A stretch of 64,000 bases of DNA from Halomicrobium urmianum. GTDB taxonomy: Archaea > Halobacteriota > Halobacteria > Halobacteriales > Haloarculaceae. Within the stretch, counting starts at the first letter, position 1, and every line of letters starts with the position of its first letter. The notes under the pieces are model-generated. The model had not been told where the DNA came from and did not search any database. It was given only the letters and a program-made list of their open reading frames with translations. The stretch covers positions 62,001 to 126,000 of the forward strand of contig NZ_CP084091.1 of NCBI RefSeq assembly GCF_020217425.1, read 5' to 3'. This document shows, piece by piece, positions 9,018-19,584 of this stretch. The translations under genes were made by a program, and so were the position numbers.

Positions 9018-9509
9018 TCAACAAAGCCGTATCGGAGAGTCGTGATCGTACAGCATGGTCCCGTCGGTGACGTAGAGCACGTTGGTCAGCGGGAGGTCGT
9101 ACCTGTCGTTGTACACTCGGTTGTAGTGGAGTAGCGCCCACAGGAGTTGGTGGGGAGTGACGAACTCTCTGCCCGCCACGTCTGTGACGCTCTCACTGCG
9201 AGTCAGCGGCGCATCGAACGTCGTTAGAGTGTGGAGGTGCCGTCGCCGGGAGTGTTCGTGCCACTGGCGGCGAACGTCCAAGTCGTACGGCGCGTCACCG
9301 GTCCAGTCGTCGAGCACTCGCGTCGTCGTGACTGCCCGGTGGTCCATGGCGTATCGGTGACGCGCCGCCGCAACGATGCGCTCACGCGGGGAGTCGCCCG
9401 TCGGTGGCGCCGGATCGTACGGCCGGACGTCTGCGATTCGGAGACCCCCGTATCCCGCGACCGCACCGGTGGCCGTCCCGACGCCGGCGAGAAATTGACG
9501 GCGGTTCAT
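9018..9509 (-). CDS. TAT-type secreted protein, 3' end replaced by IS end
   Basis: From the ATG at 9509 the protein opens MNRRQFLAGVGTATGAVAGY, a twin-arginine-type signal (RRQFLAG) with a hydrophobic core. The mature part has many Arg, Asp and His and no family I recognise. Its last codons read into the IS-type right end: after DHDSPIR the frame continues as LC and stops inside GGCTTTGTTGAA. The natural C-terminus was therefore probably lost by insertion. It overlaps the upstream lipoprotein gene at 9506 by 4 bp, so the two form an operon. Confidence 0.6.
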   Translation of the reverse strand: MNRRQFLAGVGTATGAVAGYGGLRIADVRPYDPAPPTGDSPRERIVAAARHRYAMDHRAVTTTRVLDDWTGDAPYDLDVRRQWHEHSRRRHLHTLTTFDAPLTRSESVTDVAGREFVTPHQLLWALLHYNRVYNDRYDLPLTNVLYVTDGTMLYDHDSPIRLC

Positions 9510-9931
9510 CCGTCGGCCCCCGACGTATCGGTCTCGGGACGCCAGACGTCGATCGCCATCGACCGGACTCGATCGGGCGCCACCCAGACCAGACGAGTCA
9601 TCGCGGGTTCGGGAATTTCGTGGGTCACCGTCGCGCCCGGCGTGAGCGGGAACTCCGCGACTGACTCCGCGGCGGTGTCGTCGGCGACCCACACCGTCTC
9701 TGTCGACTCGGCGTCGGGTGTGACGACGGCCAGGCGACTCGTGTTCGCGGCGGTGACGCGGTTCCCCCTGTCGAACGTGACGGTGAGTTCCCTGCGGTCG
9801 GGGTTCCAGTCGAACGAGACGAAGATGTTCGGGCCGCTGGTCGGATACTGGCCCGTCGAGGGACCGCTCGGTGCGAGTGAACATCCCGCGAAAGCGGAGA
9901 ACAACGAGGCAAGGAGGGCGCGGCGGTACAC
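9506..9931 (-). CDS. Small lipoprotein
   Basis: Using the GTG at 9931 gives a 141-aa protein opening with a short positively charged and hydrophobic leader ending in the lipobox-like SAFAGC, then a beta-rich mature domain (NIFVSFDWNPDRRELTVTF). It is probably anchored to the outer face of the membrane by a lipidated Cys. It is the first gene of a two-gene unit with the TAT protein downstream and is divergent from another lipoprotein pair at 10230-12211. No family is recognised. Confidence 0.6.
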   Translation of the reverse strand: MYRRALLASLFSAFAGCSLAPSGPSTGQYPTSGPNIFVSFDWNPDRRELTVTFDRGNRVTAANTSRLAVVTPDAESTETVWVADDTAAESVAEFPLTPGATVTHEIPEPAMTRLVWVAPDRVRSMAIDVWRPETDTSGADG

Positions 9932-10229
9932 GGGTGATGTCTCTCCATACGGGGGTGAAGTATCTACCGGACGGGCCACTTCGCCGCGACTCACTCGGAA
10001 ATTCTCACCTGCGGCGTCGTCGGGGGGCAGATTCATGACGTACCGACGGTCTGGGCGTCCCGTGTTCGCACTCGGCCATACGACTCCAGGTTTCCGCCGC
10101 CTACCCGTCTGCAGTCTATCGGTTCTGACACTGAAGCAAGTCACGTCCGGGCGATCCGGAGACGATCACAGCCCGGAGTCCCGACGTCTCGCAAACGTTT
10201 CAAGTAGCGGCGGAGTAGTGCCGGACGTC

Positions 10230-10874
10230 ATGCCCGGTTGGTCCCGGCGGCGCACCCTCCACGCAGCCGCGAGTGCACTGACGCTCACGCTCGCCGGATG
10301 TAACGGCGAGCAACGCGCGTCGACCCGCGATGCACCTCCGGAGGGTGAACCGGTCACCGGCTACGACGTAGAGAAGGTCCGTAACACCGACGGCGAGATC
10401 CTGATCCGCCGGACGGACGTAACGGACGAAGCGAGGCGACGTGCCCATCAGGCGAGACAGTACCTTCACGTCACCGACGAGAAGACGCTAGAGGACGTCG
10501 CCTTCACCAGCGACATCGCGGAGTCGACAGCTTTACGCGAGTTCACGACAGGAACCGACCTCGAAACCGAGTCCGTGTTCCTCTTGCAGCGCGACGTCGC
10601 GGAGTGCCGCGACCTCGTACTACAGGGCGTCAGACGAGAATCCGACTCGGTCCACGTCGACACCTGTTCGGACGTACGACCCGCCGACGTCGAGTGCTCG
10701 AAAGAGCGGCGAGACGTCGTCGCGTTCGCCATCCGACTTCCGTTTCCGGGCGACGATTTCAACGGCTACGGGGCGAGCAGCGGGAGTTCCTGCCGCACGC
10801 GACCGACCCCGTTCGATCCGGAGGCCTACAACGACTCGGCGACCGACGACGGGTCGAGGGGTGACTCTTCGTGA
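10230..10874 (+). CDS. Lipoprotein of unknown function
   Basis: The protein is 214 aa. It begins MPGWSRRRTLHAAASALT with a twin-arginine-like RRR and a lipobox TLAGC, so it is likely exported and lipidated. The mature domain has several cysteines (AECRD, VDTCSD, VECSKE, SSCRT) that could form disulfides. It ends overlapping the next gene by 4 bp. The region 9932-10229 between the two divergent units is the likely promoter region; the frames there look non-coding. Confidence 0.68.
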   Translation: MPGWSRRRTLHAAASALTLTLAGCNGEQRASTRDAPPEGEPVTGYDVEKVRNTDGEILIRRTDVTDEARRRAHQARQYLHVTDEKTLEDVAFTSDIAESTALREFTTGTDLETESVFLLQRDVAECRDLVLQGVRRESDSVHVDTCSDVRPADVECSKERRDVVAFAIRLPFPGDDFNGYGASSGSSCRTRPTPFDPEAYNDSATDDGSRGDSS

Positions 10875-12211
10875 TCGACGACACCGACGGCCTGTCGCGT
10901 CGCTCCCTGCTGACCGTCTGCAGTGCGAGCCTCGCCAGCATCGCCGGCTGTTCGGCCCTCCCGTTCGGCTCCGACGACGACGAACGGTCCTACGAACAGG
11001 GACCGCTCCGGACGCTCGCCGAACAGGACCTCCCGGAACCACCGACAGGCGTCACCGTCACTGTCCCGGAGGGCGCTCTGGACCGACACCGTCGGCGGGC
11101 GCGAGAGCTCCTGGAGGAGGTTCCCGAGGAACCTGCCGTTCCGAACGGACTGATTGCCGCACGGCTCGCACGGAATCGGGCGAACGTCGCGGAGGACTTG
11201 GAGAGAGGATCGACCGCGGAGCCCTTCCAGCTCCCACTCGACCGACTGGGTCACTGGCGGTACCTGCGTGGCGAAGCAGCCGAAGTTCGCGGTGCGTACC
11301 GTGCAGCGACGTCGGACGTCTCCGAGGCGACCGTCGACGAGCGGCGCGGCGAAATCCGGACCGACCTGTACGACTTCCTGAGCGAGTGGGAGTACCGGGG
11401 CGAGGATCCGGCGAGGGCACTCGCCGTTCACTACCGGATCGAGCGACTGATCGACCAGTGTCGGAACTACCTCGATCTGTGGCCAAAGTTCCCCGAACGT
11501 CCTGCAGACGACGTCGAGCGCGTCGGGCGTATCGCCGGCGATGTAGAGACAGCCCGTGCTGCCCTCGAAGACGCCGTCGCGATGCGCGATCGCTACGTAA
11601 ACGGCCTCGACGATCCGCACTCCTACAGGCGGGCGTTCACTGCCGTCGCGAGGGAGGTCCACCGGACGACCGACTTCACGATCCACCGGAAGGGACTGAG
11701 ACAGTACCTCGACGCGATCGGGAGGCCAGAGTGGCCGCACGACCGAAACCTCGACGGGACGGTCGCAGAGACACTCTACAGGCGAGTGCAGAACCTCGCT
11801 CACTATCGGCGACACCGCGAGGCACGGCAGCAGGAGAGGTACGCGACCACCGTGGTCGACGGTGGAATCTCGCTCGCGGCCGTCGTCGCACTCGAAGACG
11901 TCGTCGCGGCGATCCGAGACGGCGACCATGGACAGGTCGAGTCGTCCTCGGAGGTCCAGACGCTCGCCGGGGAGGCACAGCGGGCCCTGGATGGAGCGTT
12001 GACCACTGAACCACAGACGGTGAGCCTGCAGGTCGCGATGCCGGCGTTCGATCTACTGCAGGACGTGACACATCACCTCGCCGAGCACCGCGTCGGCGAG
12101 CACGAAATTCACAGGGCCGCGGGCACCTACGCGTCCGCTCGGTACTTCGCCCGCTCGGTTCCGCCGGTCGTTCGGTATCTCGACGAATCGCTCTCTGAGG
12201 CTTCGCGCTGA
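10871..12211 (+). CDS. Large TAT/lipobox helical protein
   Basis: This 446-aa protein starts at a GTG overlapping the upstream gene by 4 bp. It has SRRSLLTV (twin-arginine) and the lipobox ASIAGC near residues 5-27. The mature part is almost all helix, rich in Arg and acidic pairs, with a TPR-like or four-helix look but no motif I can name. Together with the preceding lipoprotein and the divergent pair at 9018-9931 it forms a four-gene exported cluster of unknown role. Confidence 0.7.
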   Translation: MIDDTDGLSRRSLLTVCSASLASIAGCSALPFGSDDDERSYEQGPLRTLAEQDLPEPPTGVTVTVPEGALDRHRRRARELLEEVPEEPAVPNGLIAARLARNRANVAEDLERGSTAEPFQLPLDRLGHWRYLRGEAAEVRGAYRAATSDVSEATVDERRGEIRTDLYDFLSEWEYRGEDPARALAVHYRIERLIDQCRNYLDLWPKFPERPADDVERVGRIAGDVETARAALEDAVAMRDRYVNGLDDPHSYRRAFTAVAREVHRTTDFTIHRKGLRQYLDAIGRPEWPHDRNLDGTVAETLYRRVQNLAHYRRHREARQQERYATTVVDGGISLAAVVALEDVVAAIRDGDHGQVESSSEVQTLAGEAQRALDGALTTEPQTVSLQVAMPAFDLLQDVTHHLAEHRVGEHEIHRAAGTYASARYFARSVPPVVRYLDESLSEASR

Positions 12212-12540
12212 CACGAGACTACTCCCCAGACTCTCGTCGGCGGTGCCTTTGTAGAAGCTAGCCGTCGATAGACGTCGAGGACGATCACACGACCGCAAAA
12301 CGAGAGCGTAGTCCCGGTCACCCCCTCGACGAACCTCTGATGCAAACCGCCTTCTCCTGGACATCCTCCCCGCCCTAAAGGGCGAGGATTCCCCGAAGGG
12401 GATATTCAGGTTGCGCGTTTCCTCGGATCTCAAGTACGCTTTCGCGTGGAACGTCAACGGTCGCCACCGAGTTGTGACTAACGGTGTGCTTTCCAGCGCG
12501 TACAGCCCTGTCAATGAGGCCTTCCTCCCTGCATACAGCA

Positions 12541-12602
12541 GGCGTCCTCAGAAGTCGAAGACTTCTGGTGTGCGAACGAGACGCGGAGCGTCTCGTCAAC
12601 GA
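12541..12602 (-). ncRNA. TnpB-associated guide (omega) RNA region
   Basis: Read on the minus strand, this segment has consecutive inverted repeats (cgagacgc/gcgtctcg and agaagtc/gacttct) just after the tnpB stop, the usual place of the omega RNA. A close relative of the same segment occurs at 41590-41651. Since the tnpB here is broken, the RNA may be a relic or act with a TnpB encoded elsewhere. Confidence 0.5.
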
Positions 12603-12652
12603 CGGCGGGTTATTCAGCCCGCGAGGTAGCACGGTTCGACTCGCCCGAAGCG

Positions 12653-13701
<1,049 letters not shown>

Positions 13702-13770
13702 TACAATGTAATCAAGTACACTATTTGAAATATTCAATGGGATATCAGGCCATGCTATCGTCTGTGGTTT

Positions 13771-14565
<795 letters not shown>

Positions 14566-14668
14566 GGCGGCTCCCACAATTGAGAGTGGTTTGTTATGTC
14601 TGAGGTGACACCCCCTGTCACATCCGCCCAGAGATGACGTAAAGTCCCGACACCACGTTCTATCGAGT

Positions 14669-15940
14669 ATGAAGGTCCTCGTCGCTGGTGGTACCGGTTT
14701 CGTCGGTACCGCCCTCGTCCGGGAATTGATCGCCCGCGGCCACGATGTGTCCGTCCTCGCGCGCTCGTCCACTGACGCAGACGTGCCCACGGGAGTCGGT
14801 CGTATCGCTCTCGACCTGACGAGCGCCGACGCTGATAGCGTTCGGGATGCTCTCACCGGACACGATGCCGTTATCAACCTCGTCGCACTCTCGCCATTGT
14901 TTACCCCTCTCGACGGGAACGAAATGCACGAGACGGTTCACCTCCGTGGAACTGAAGCCCTTATCGACGCTGCCGAGACGGCAGGTGTCTCCCGATTCGT
15001 CCAGATGAGCGCCCTCGGCGCCGATGCCGATGGCGATACTCACTATATCCAGGCGAAGGGTCGGGCCGAGAGGGTCGTCCGTGACTCAGCCCTCGACTGG
15101 GTCATTGTTCGCCCCTCCGTCGTCTTCGGCGATGGCGGGGAGTTCGTCGACTTCACCCGCTTGCTAACGACGCCGTACGTCACCGGTCTCCCCGGCGGTG
15201 GGAACACCCGGTTCCAACCTATCTGGGTTGGCGACTTGGCCCCAATACTCGCCGACTGTGTCGACGATGAGGGTCGTGGGGGCGAGACATTTGAACTCGG
15301 CGGTCCCGAGGTGCTGACCCTTGCCGACGTGGCTCGCCGGATACACGCTGCTGAGGGCACCTCGCTCCGAGTGCTCCCGATTCCAATGCCACTGGCGAAG
15401 CTTGGCCTCACCGTTGGCCAGATTATTCCGGGTTTCCCCATGGGGCCTGATCAGTATCGGTCGCTCCAGTTCGACAACAGTGTCGGCGGTGGCGACCCCA
15501 ATGCGAACGACGTGCGTGCGTTCGGTGTTGATCCGGCAGACCTCCGGACGTTCGATGACTACCTCGCTGACGGCGACGGCGGGGGGTCGGGGACCGATTC
15601 CGGATCGGTCCTCGTCGGCGCGGAGACGATCGGTCTGTTCACGTTCCTTTCAGTAGCGTGGTTCCTCCCCACAGTTGTCGACATTTATTCGATTCCGGGG
15701 CTTGTCCTATTGTTCATCCCGTCGTATCTGGTGAACATGGTGTTCTACGACGGCGTCATCGGCCTCGAAGCTGTCGTCTACACGCTCGAAGGCGTCGTTG
15801 GTGAGTCACCCTTCTTGTGGGACGCTGGCCTACTGGTCACCTACTACCTGTTCTCAGTCATCACTGTTGCCTTCGGTCGGGCCCTGAAGCGCAGGTTCGG
15901 ATCGCTCCCTGCTGACGCAAGCCCTTCCAACGTCCGATGA
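14669..15940 (+). CDS. NAD(P)-dependent epimerase/NDUFA9-like protein with membrane tail
   Basis: This 423-aa protein opens with the Rossmann motif GGTGFVGTALV (residues 7-17) and continues as an atypical short-chain dehydrogenase of the complex I NDUFA9/NmrA-like type (INLVALSP, FVQMSALGAD, YIQAKGRAERVV). The active-site YxxxK reads YIQAK, so the Tyr and Lys are present. After residue 305 it has about three membrane helices. It may bind NAD(P)H at the membrane face; the substrate is unknown. The start is supported by the Rossmann motif beginning right after MKVLV. Confidence 0.8.
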   Translation: MKVLVAGGTGFVGTALVRELIARGHDVSVLARSSTDADVPTGVGRIALDLTSADADSVRDALTGHDAVINLVALSPLFTPLDGNEMHETVHLRGTEALIDAAETAGVSRFVQMSALGADADGDTHYIQAKGRAERVVRDSALDWVIVRPSVVFGDGGEFVDFTRLLTTPYVTGLPGGGNTRFQPIWVGDLAPILADCVDDEGRGGETFELGGPEVLTLADVARRIHAAEGTSLRVLPIPMPLAKLGLTVGQIIPGFPMGPDQYRSLQFDNSVGGGDPNANDVRAFGVDPADLRTFDDYLADGDGGGSGTDSGSVLVGAETIGLFTFLSVAWFLPTVVDIYSIPGLVLLFIPSYLVNMVFYDGVIGLEAVVYTLEGVVGESPFLWDAGLLVTYYLFSVITVAFGRALKRRFGSLPADASPSNVR

Positions 15941-15992
15941 GTTCCATTGACTCACTCGCATGCGGTCGAATCGCTGTCTACCTCACCCATCG

Positions 15993-16262
15993 ATGACGCT
16001 TCGCTACACCGTCGCCGCTGGCTGTCTGCTCATCGGTTTTCTGCTCGTCGTACAGGGTCTCGCCGTCTCTCCGCAGATCACGTCCGTCGAATGTACGTCG
16101 TCGTCTTCAGCGAATACTACTGGGCCGAGTCCCACGCCCGACTGCATCCGGACGTCCGAACCCGCGACCGGCCAGCGCCTCTACATCCTCGGGCTCGGCG
16201 TTGGTGTCGCCGGCCTAGGGGCCACCGTCATTGTTCTAGATCGCCGGTTCGCTCGGCGGTAG
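15993..16262 (+). CDS. Small membrane protein with two helices
   Basis: This 89-aa protein has an N-terminal helix (YTVAAGCLLIGFLLVVQGLAV), a Ser/Thr/Pro-rich loop with two cysteines, and a second helix (LYILGLGVGVAGLGATVIV) followed by RR. The loop would lie outside the cell. It lies 52 bp after the epimerase-like gene and is probably co-transcribed. The function is unknown. Confidence 0.62.
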   Translation: MTLRYTVAAGCLLIGFLLVVQGLAVSPQITSVECTSSSSANTTGPSPTPDCIRTSEPATGQRLYILGLGVGVAGLGATVIVLDRRFARR

Positions 16263-16379
16263 TGTGGAACTGATTGCCCTCGGTGGCCCTTTCTCAGGAT
16301 GTGGACATCCCTTAGACGGTACCAATACTGGGGGTGGGCCACGCCCTATCACAAAAATAGCTCGTAGTGACAGCTCTGT

Positions 16380-16817
16380 CTAAGTGGTGTTCCGTTCTGG
16401 CTGATAATCCTCCTCGACGGTGATCGTTAGGTCCCCGCTCTCGTAATCGGCCTCGAACTCAACCGAGAACGTATCCGACTTGTAGGCGGCGTGGTACGCA
16501 TGATGTCGCTTGAGCGACCCGGTCGCCTTGAAGTGGAAGAAGACAGCAGCTGTGTACGGTTTGCTTGCTGTTTCGATTTGCGCTTCGACTGATGCCGGGA
16601 GTGCGATGTGCGGCGTGTCACTGTCGATTCCGGCGGCGAAAGCTCGAGCTTCGTCGACGCTTGCTTGCGAATGTGCTGGCGTCTCACCGGTCAACACTTT
16701 CACGGGTGTTTCCGTCTCGTCTGTGAATAGTACGTCTTCGAAGGTGTGAGTGCCAAGAATCGCGTCTGGGCTCAGCTCACACTCCTCAAACGGATCGTTC
16801 GATGGTTGTTCAGACAT
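16380..16817 (-). CDS. Hypothetical acidic protein, plasmid-type
   Basis: This 145-aa acidic protein (from MSEQPS) has a beta-rich C-terminal half (DTFSVEFEADYESGDLTITVEEDY). I do not recognise a family. The start at 16817 is preferred because a palindromic agccctgagggct lies just upstream at about 16829. It is on the same strand as the gene at 16900-17280 and probably shares its transcript. Confidence 0.6.
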   Translation of the reverse strand: MSEQPSNDPFEECELSPDAILGTHTFEDVLFTDETETPVKVLTGETPAHSQASVDEARAFAAGIDSDTPHIALPASVEAQIETASKPYTAAVFFHFKATGSLKRHHAYHAAYKSDTFSVEFEADYESGDLTITVEEDYQPERNTT

Positions 16818-16899
16818 TAAATCACGAAGCCCTGAGGGCTCAGTCATTCAGCCCTCGAAAAACAGGACCTTCGCATCTCGCGGGAAGATTGATTTTCGG

Positions 16900-17280
16900 C
16901 TACTCACCTCTCGTTTTGAGGGTGCTGAGGTCCGCGTAGAGGACCTCGCCGTCGCGAACCACGTATCGCTTCGCCAGAACCGGGAACCGACACTTCGTGT
17001 ACCCCGCGGTCTGGATGTCGAATTCCTCACCGGGTTCGAGATAGTTGGTCAGCTTTCGGAGGAACTCGTGAGTGACGAGACCACCTTCGTAGTCAGGAAG
17101 CCCATCCTCACGAGTTTCGTAGATCTCGAAGGTGTCGTATCCCCATATGACGAGCTCTCCTTCTTCGTCCACCTCCCAATTCAGGGCCCCGAAGCAATGT
17201 GCTTCGCAGAGCTGGCGTACTGACTGTGCATCGGTTACGACTGCGCCGGTCGATGTCGTCGCTGCTTGGAGCGTTGCCAT
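16900..17280 (-). CDS. Hypothetical 126-aa protein
   Basis: The protein is beta-rich and acidic (ALNWEVDEEGELVIWGYDTFEIY) with two cysteines and no motif I can name. It is preceded by the GC-rich hairpin leader seen before several other start codons in this window (17281-17331). It is probably first in a two-gene unit with 16380-16817. Confidence 0.6.
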   Translation of the reverse strand: MATLQAATTSTGAVVTDAQSVRQLCEAHCFGALNWEVDEEGELVIWGYDTFEIYETREDGLPDYEGGLVTHEFLRKLTNYLEPGEEFDIQTAGYTKCRFPVLAKRYVVRDGEVLYADLSTLKTRGE

Positions 17281-17331
17281 TGTTTGTACCCGAGGGCATG
17301 TTCCTGCCCCCGCACCCCTTTGGGGGCGACA
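17281..17331 (-). promoter_or_regulatory. GC-hairpin 5' leader, copy A
   Basis: On the minus strand this reads tcgcccccaaaggggtgcgg followed by gggca and about 26 bases to the ATG. The C-run and G-runs can pair in more than one way. Closely similar leaders precede the genes starting at 31419, 32618 and 43254, whose products are unrelated. Confidence 0.55.
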
Positions 17332-17497
17332 AAACCGACTGGAAGAGAAGCTGAATCGATGCTGTTGAGGTTACTGAACGCGCGATGCAGCCGGTATCCT
17401 GGTGTATCTCGTGGGTCCATGATGTACGCCTCCGTCAACGTCGGGCGCAGAAGAACGAAGCAGGTACGCTGATGTCTCCCGCTGAAGCCCTTCAATA

Positions 17498-17543
17498 GGC
17501 TTAACCAACAAATTTCGTTCCGACAGCCCACGTTGGTTAAGCC
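17498..17543. repeat. Inverted repeat ggcttaaccaac / gttggttaagcc
   Basis: Perfect 12-bp arms at 17498-17509 and 17532-17543 with a 22-bp spacer, just downstream of the gene at 17562. Related arms, ttaaccaac (42764-42772) and gttggttaa (42796-42804), lie upstream of the second TumE/HTH pair. It could be a terminator hairpin or a mobile-element/recombination site. Confidence 0.6.
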
Positions 17544-17561
17544 CTTGTTCAACCGAGTACC

Positions 17562-18446
17562 CTACTGAGGAGTTGGTCCGTGACGAGGCGACTGACACAC
17601 CTGACACTCCCACATCGGCTGGCCCGACCACTCGTCATCTGGGAGAGACTCGAACTCCTGAAACTGGTGTTTAGTCATTCGACCGCACTTGCGACATTCA
17701 AGCTGTGTTTTCGAGGGAACACTGGGTTGGCGATTCTCGGACTGGTTGTCGTCGACGGAACGCTGGAGTGCAATCGACGGCACCAGCCAGACGTCGTCAT
17801 CGGCGCTCTCAAGTAGCTCTGTAACCCGATCTTCGTCACGAACGTCGTTCCCTCTCTCGTCGTAGAGGAACGTCGTGTGTGCCCCTTCATACCGCGACTG
17901 CGTCGACTCTGCCTGTCCAGTCCGCTCACGAGCGGCTGTGAGTAGCTGTTCGCCGCTTTCAGAGGTGACTCGAACTGCTTCGGGGAGCGAGGGCCACTTG
18001 TCGGTCAGCTGTGTGGCGGGCCTTGCATCGAGGTCGTAGATCAGCTGGCAGTCGTCGACCGCTGGATCCCTATCGGTCTTCGCGAGGAGCGTGGCCGCAG
18101 CAGCACCTTTCGCCACGGCCGCGTAGAACGTCGACGCCTCGACGAGCAGATGTACGACGTGGAGTAGTGTCCACTCAGTATCCGGAGGACGACTACTGTC
18201 GCTGGTTCCATCGAGATGATTTGAGAGGCAGAACCGACACTTGGTACGGTTCCCAGGAATCGACGCACCGCACGAGGAACACTCGCTCCGCGCCGATCTC
18301 ACTCGATCAGGATACGATCTGAGCCCTTCCTTTCGCTTTCGTTCTGCTCGTTCAGTGTTCCCCCGTCCAGAAAGCCCGTCGTCGGGAACGTGGTTCGCTT
18401 CGCCAAGTGGTCGTAGTTCCTCAAAACCAGAGTAGTGGTCCGTCAT
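17562..18446 (-). CDS. Two-zinc-ribbon protein of unknown function
   Basis: This 294-aa protein has an N-terminal zinc ribbon (CSSCGASIPGNRTKCRFC), a central helical and acidic domain, and a C-terminal ribbon (CRKCGRMTKHQF ... WECQVCQSPRHG). I recall this family from haloarchaeal plasmids, where it is sometimes labelled a biosurfactant protein, a name with little support. The two ribbons suggest nucleic-acid or protein binding. It is next to a TumE-like/HTH pair on the same strand but about 60 bp downstream. Confidence 0.65.
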   Translation of the reverse strand: MTDHYSGFEELRPLGEANHVPDDGLSGRGNTERAERKRKEGLRSYPDRVRSARSECSSCGASIPGNRTKCRFCLSNHLDGTSDSSRPPDTEWTLLHVVHLLVEASTFYAAVAKGAAAATLLAKTDRDPAVDDCQLIYDLDARPATQLTDKWPSLPEAVRVTSESGEQLLTAARERTGQAESTQSRYEGAHTTFLYDERGNDVRDEDRVTELLESADDDVWLVPSIALQRSVDDNQSENRQPSVPSKTQLECRKCGRMTKHQFQEFESLPDDEWSGQPMWECQVCQSPRHGPTPQ

Positions 18447-18506
18447 CTCTTGTGGATGGCTTCCCTCGTTATCGTACTTGAACTCATGCTCCCCTTCATC
18501 ACGAAA

Positions 18507-18956
18507 TCACTGTGACGACCACAGTGTCTCTATGCGTTGCTCTATTGCCGTGAGGACGGTGGAGTATACTTCGAGTGGATGGAGCGACGGGAGTTCGAGG
18601 TCGGTAATTTCGGCGGCAGTCGGTGGCTTGTGGAAGTGCAACCGGGTGTTGTGCGCGTTCGGGTGCCGGTCCCAGCGACACTCCCAGCGGTCCCCGTCCT
18701 CGTGCTCTTCGACGTAGTGGACTGAGAAATCGCCAGTCGTGAACCATCGGATGTCGAGACGGGCCGCTGTTACTGTGTCAGGATATCGTCCAGCGTCGAG
18801 CAGTCCACGAAGCAGTCGAGGTTCGTATGAATCCGGATCGAACGCAGTCTCGGCGACGAGTGAATCCGACGAGAGGTGTCGCTCCAGCAGGCGCAGCGTC
18901 TGTCGATCCGGCGGGCCCGTCGAGTGTGGGGCCGGATCCTCCGGTGGCTGACTCAT
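18507..18956 (-). CDS. TumE-like toxin (DUF6516), copy 1
   Basis: This 149-aa protein has the signature block WECRWDRHPNAHNTRLHFHKPP in its second half, matching the TumE/DUF6516 toxin family. By eye it is a paralogue of 41681-42115. It starts immediately after the stop of the HTH gene upstream, an antitoxin-toxin arrangement. TumE-type proteins are reported as toxins of a two-gene module with an HTH partner; the molecular activity is not visible here. Confidence 0.75.
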   Translation of the reverse strand: MSQPPEDPAPHSTGPPDRQTLRLLERHLSSDSLVAETAFDPDSYEPRLLRGLLDAGRYPDTVTAARLDIRWFTTGDFSVHYVEEHEDGDRWECRWDRHPNAHNTRLHFHKPPTAAEITDLELPSLHPLEVYSTVLTAIEQRIETLWSSQ

Positions 18957-19484
18957 TTAGGCCGGAAGCAGATGCCCATCATTCTGGGAGAGCTGGCGAG
19001 CAAGTTCGTATAGCCGGATATCTCGAATCACGCCCTGCCACTCGCTGACTGCGGTCATCCGCTCGTGGATGGTTTCGTGACTATCGTGATCAAACACGTT
19101 GACAGCCGTTGGGTCTGTCGTCTCGAACTGCGCTTCGTATTCCGTTCGCTGGGCTTCGAGCGCCTCCACGCGGTCGATGATCGCTTCGATAGAGAGCTCG
19201 GTTGCGATTCGACTGGCGTCCTGCCATTCGAGATACCCCTCGTTACGTTCGTATGTTGCTGGACGGCTGTCTCTCTCGGCTCGGGCGATGCCCATCTCCG
19301 TCAAGCGGTCGAGGTGCTTTTTCGCGGCATTCGGAGAGCAGTCCGCAAGCTCAGCGATCTCGGTGTAGGCAGTCGGAGCGGTAACGCCGAGGACGACGTC
19401 GTAGACACGACCAAACGTGTCTGTCCCCGTCTGCCACCGGCGCTGCGTATCGTCGGGCGTGGGGGCCGGGTCGAACTCGGTCAT
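18957..19484 (-). CDS. HTH antitoxin-like partner of TumE, copy 1
   Basis: This 175-aa protein has an N-terminal winged helix (YTEIAELADCSPNAAKKHLDRLTEMGIA, residues about 40-70), a linker with ATYERNEGYLEWQ, and a coiled helical tail. It is a paralogue of 42124-42657. It directly precedes the toxin gene with no gap. The inverted repeat TTTGGA-ttc-TCCAAA at 19517-19531 upstream is a good autoregulatory operator candidate. The start at 19484 follows that site. Confidence 0.75.
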   Translation of the reverse strand: MTEFDPAPTPDDTQRRWQTGTDTFGRVYDVVLGVTAPTAYTEIAELADCSPNAAKKHLDRLTEMGIARAERDSRPATYERNEGYLEWQDASRIATELSIEAIIDRVEALEAQRTEYEAQFETTDPTAVNVFDHDSHETIHERMTAVSEWQGVIRDIRLYELARQLSQNDGHLLPA

Positions 19485-19584
19485 ACCTATCTGTAGGCGG
19501 CCACTCTCAATATATCTTTGGATTCTCCAAATATGTGCAAAAGGGTGCTGTGCTGGTTTACTGGGAGGGCAGGACCAGACTTGG

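Larger units (their letters stand above)
6246..9028. mobile_element. Block bounded by matching IS-type inverted ends
   Basis: GGCTCTGTTGAAACCCTC starts at 6246 and its inverted partner (ggctttgttgaaaccctcagc when reverse-complemented) ends at 9028. A second left-type end, GGCCTTGTTGAAACCC, sits at 6281, 54 bp before the transposase start. Between the outer ends lie an IS5-family transposase and four cargo-like genes. The right end falls inside the reading frame of the secreted protein at 9018-9509, so the block seems to have landed in that gene. No clear target-site duplication is visible. Confidence 0.5.

Noticed and set aside
9231-10229. Long plus-strand frame leading into the lipoprotein at 10230
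   Set aside because: It runs antisense through two exported-protein genes and has no signal or motif; the lipoprotein start lies at 10230.
10826-12071. Long frames on the minus strand opposite the 446-aa protein
   Set aside because: GC-rich haloarchaeal genes leave open antisense frames; the plus frame has a TAT signal, lipobox and coupled start.
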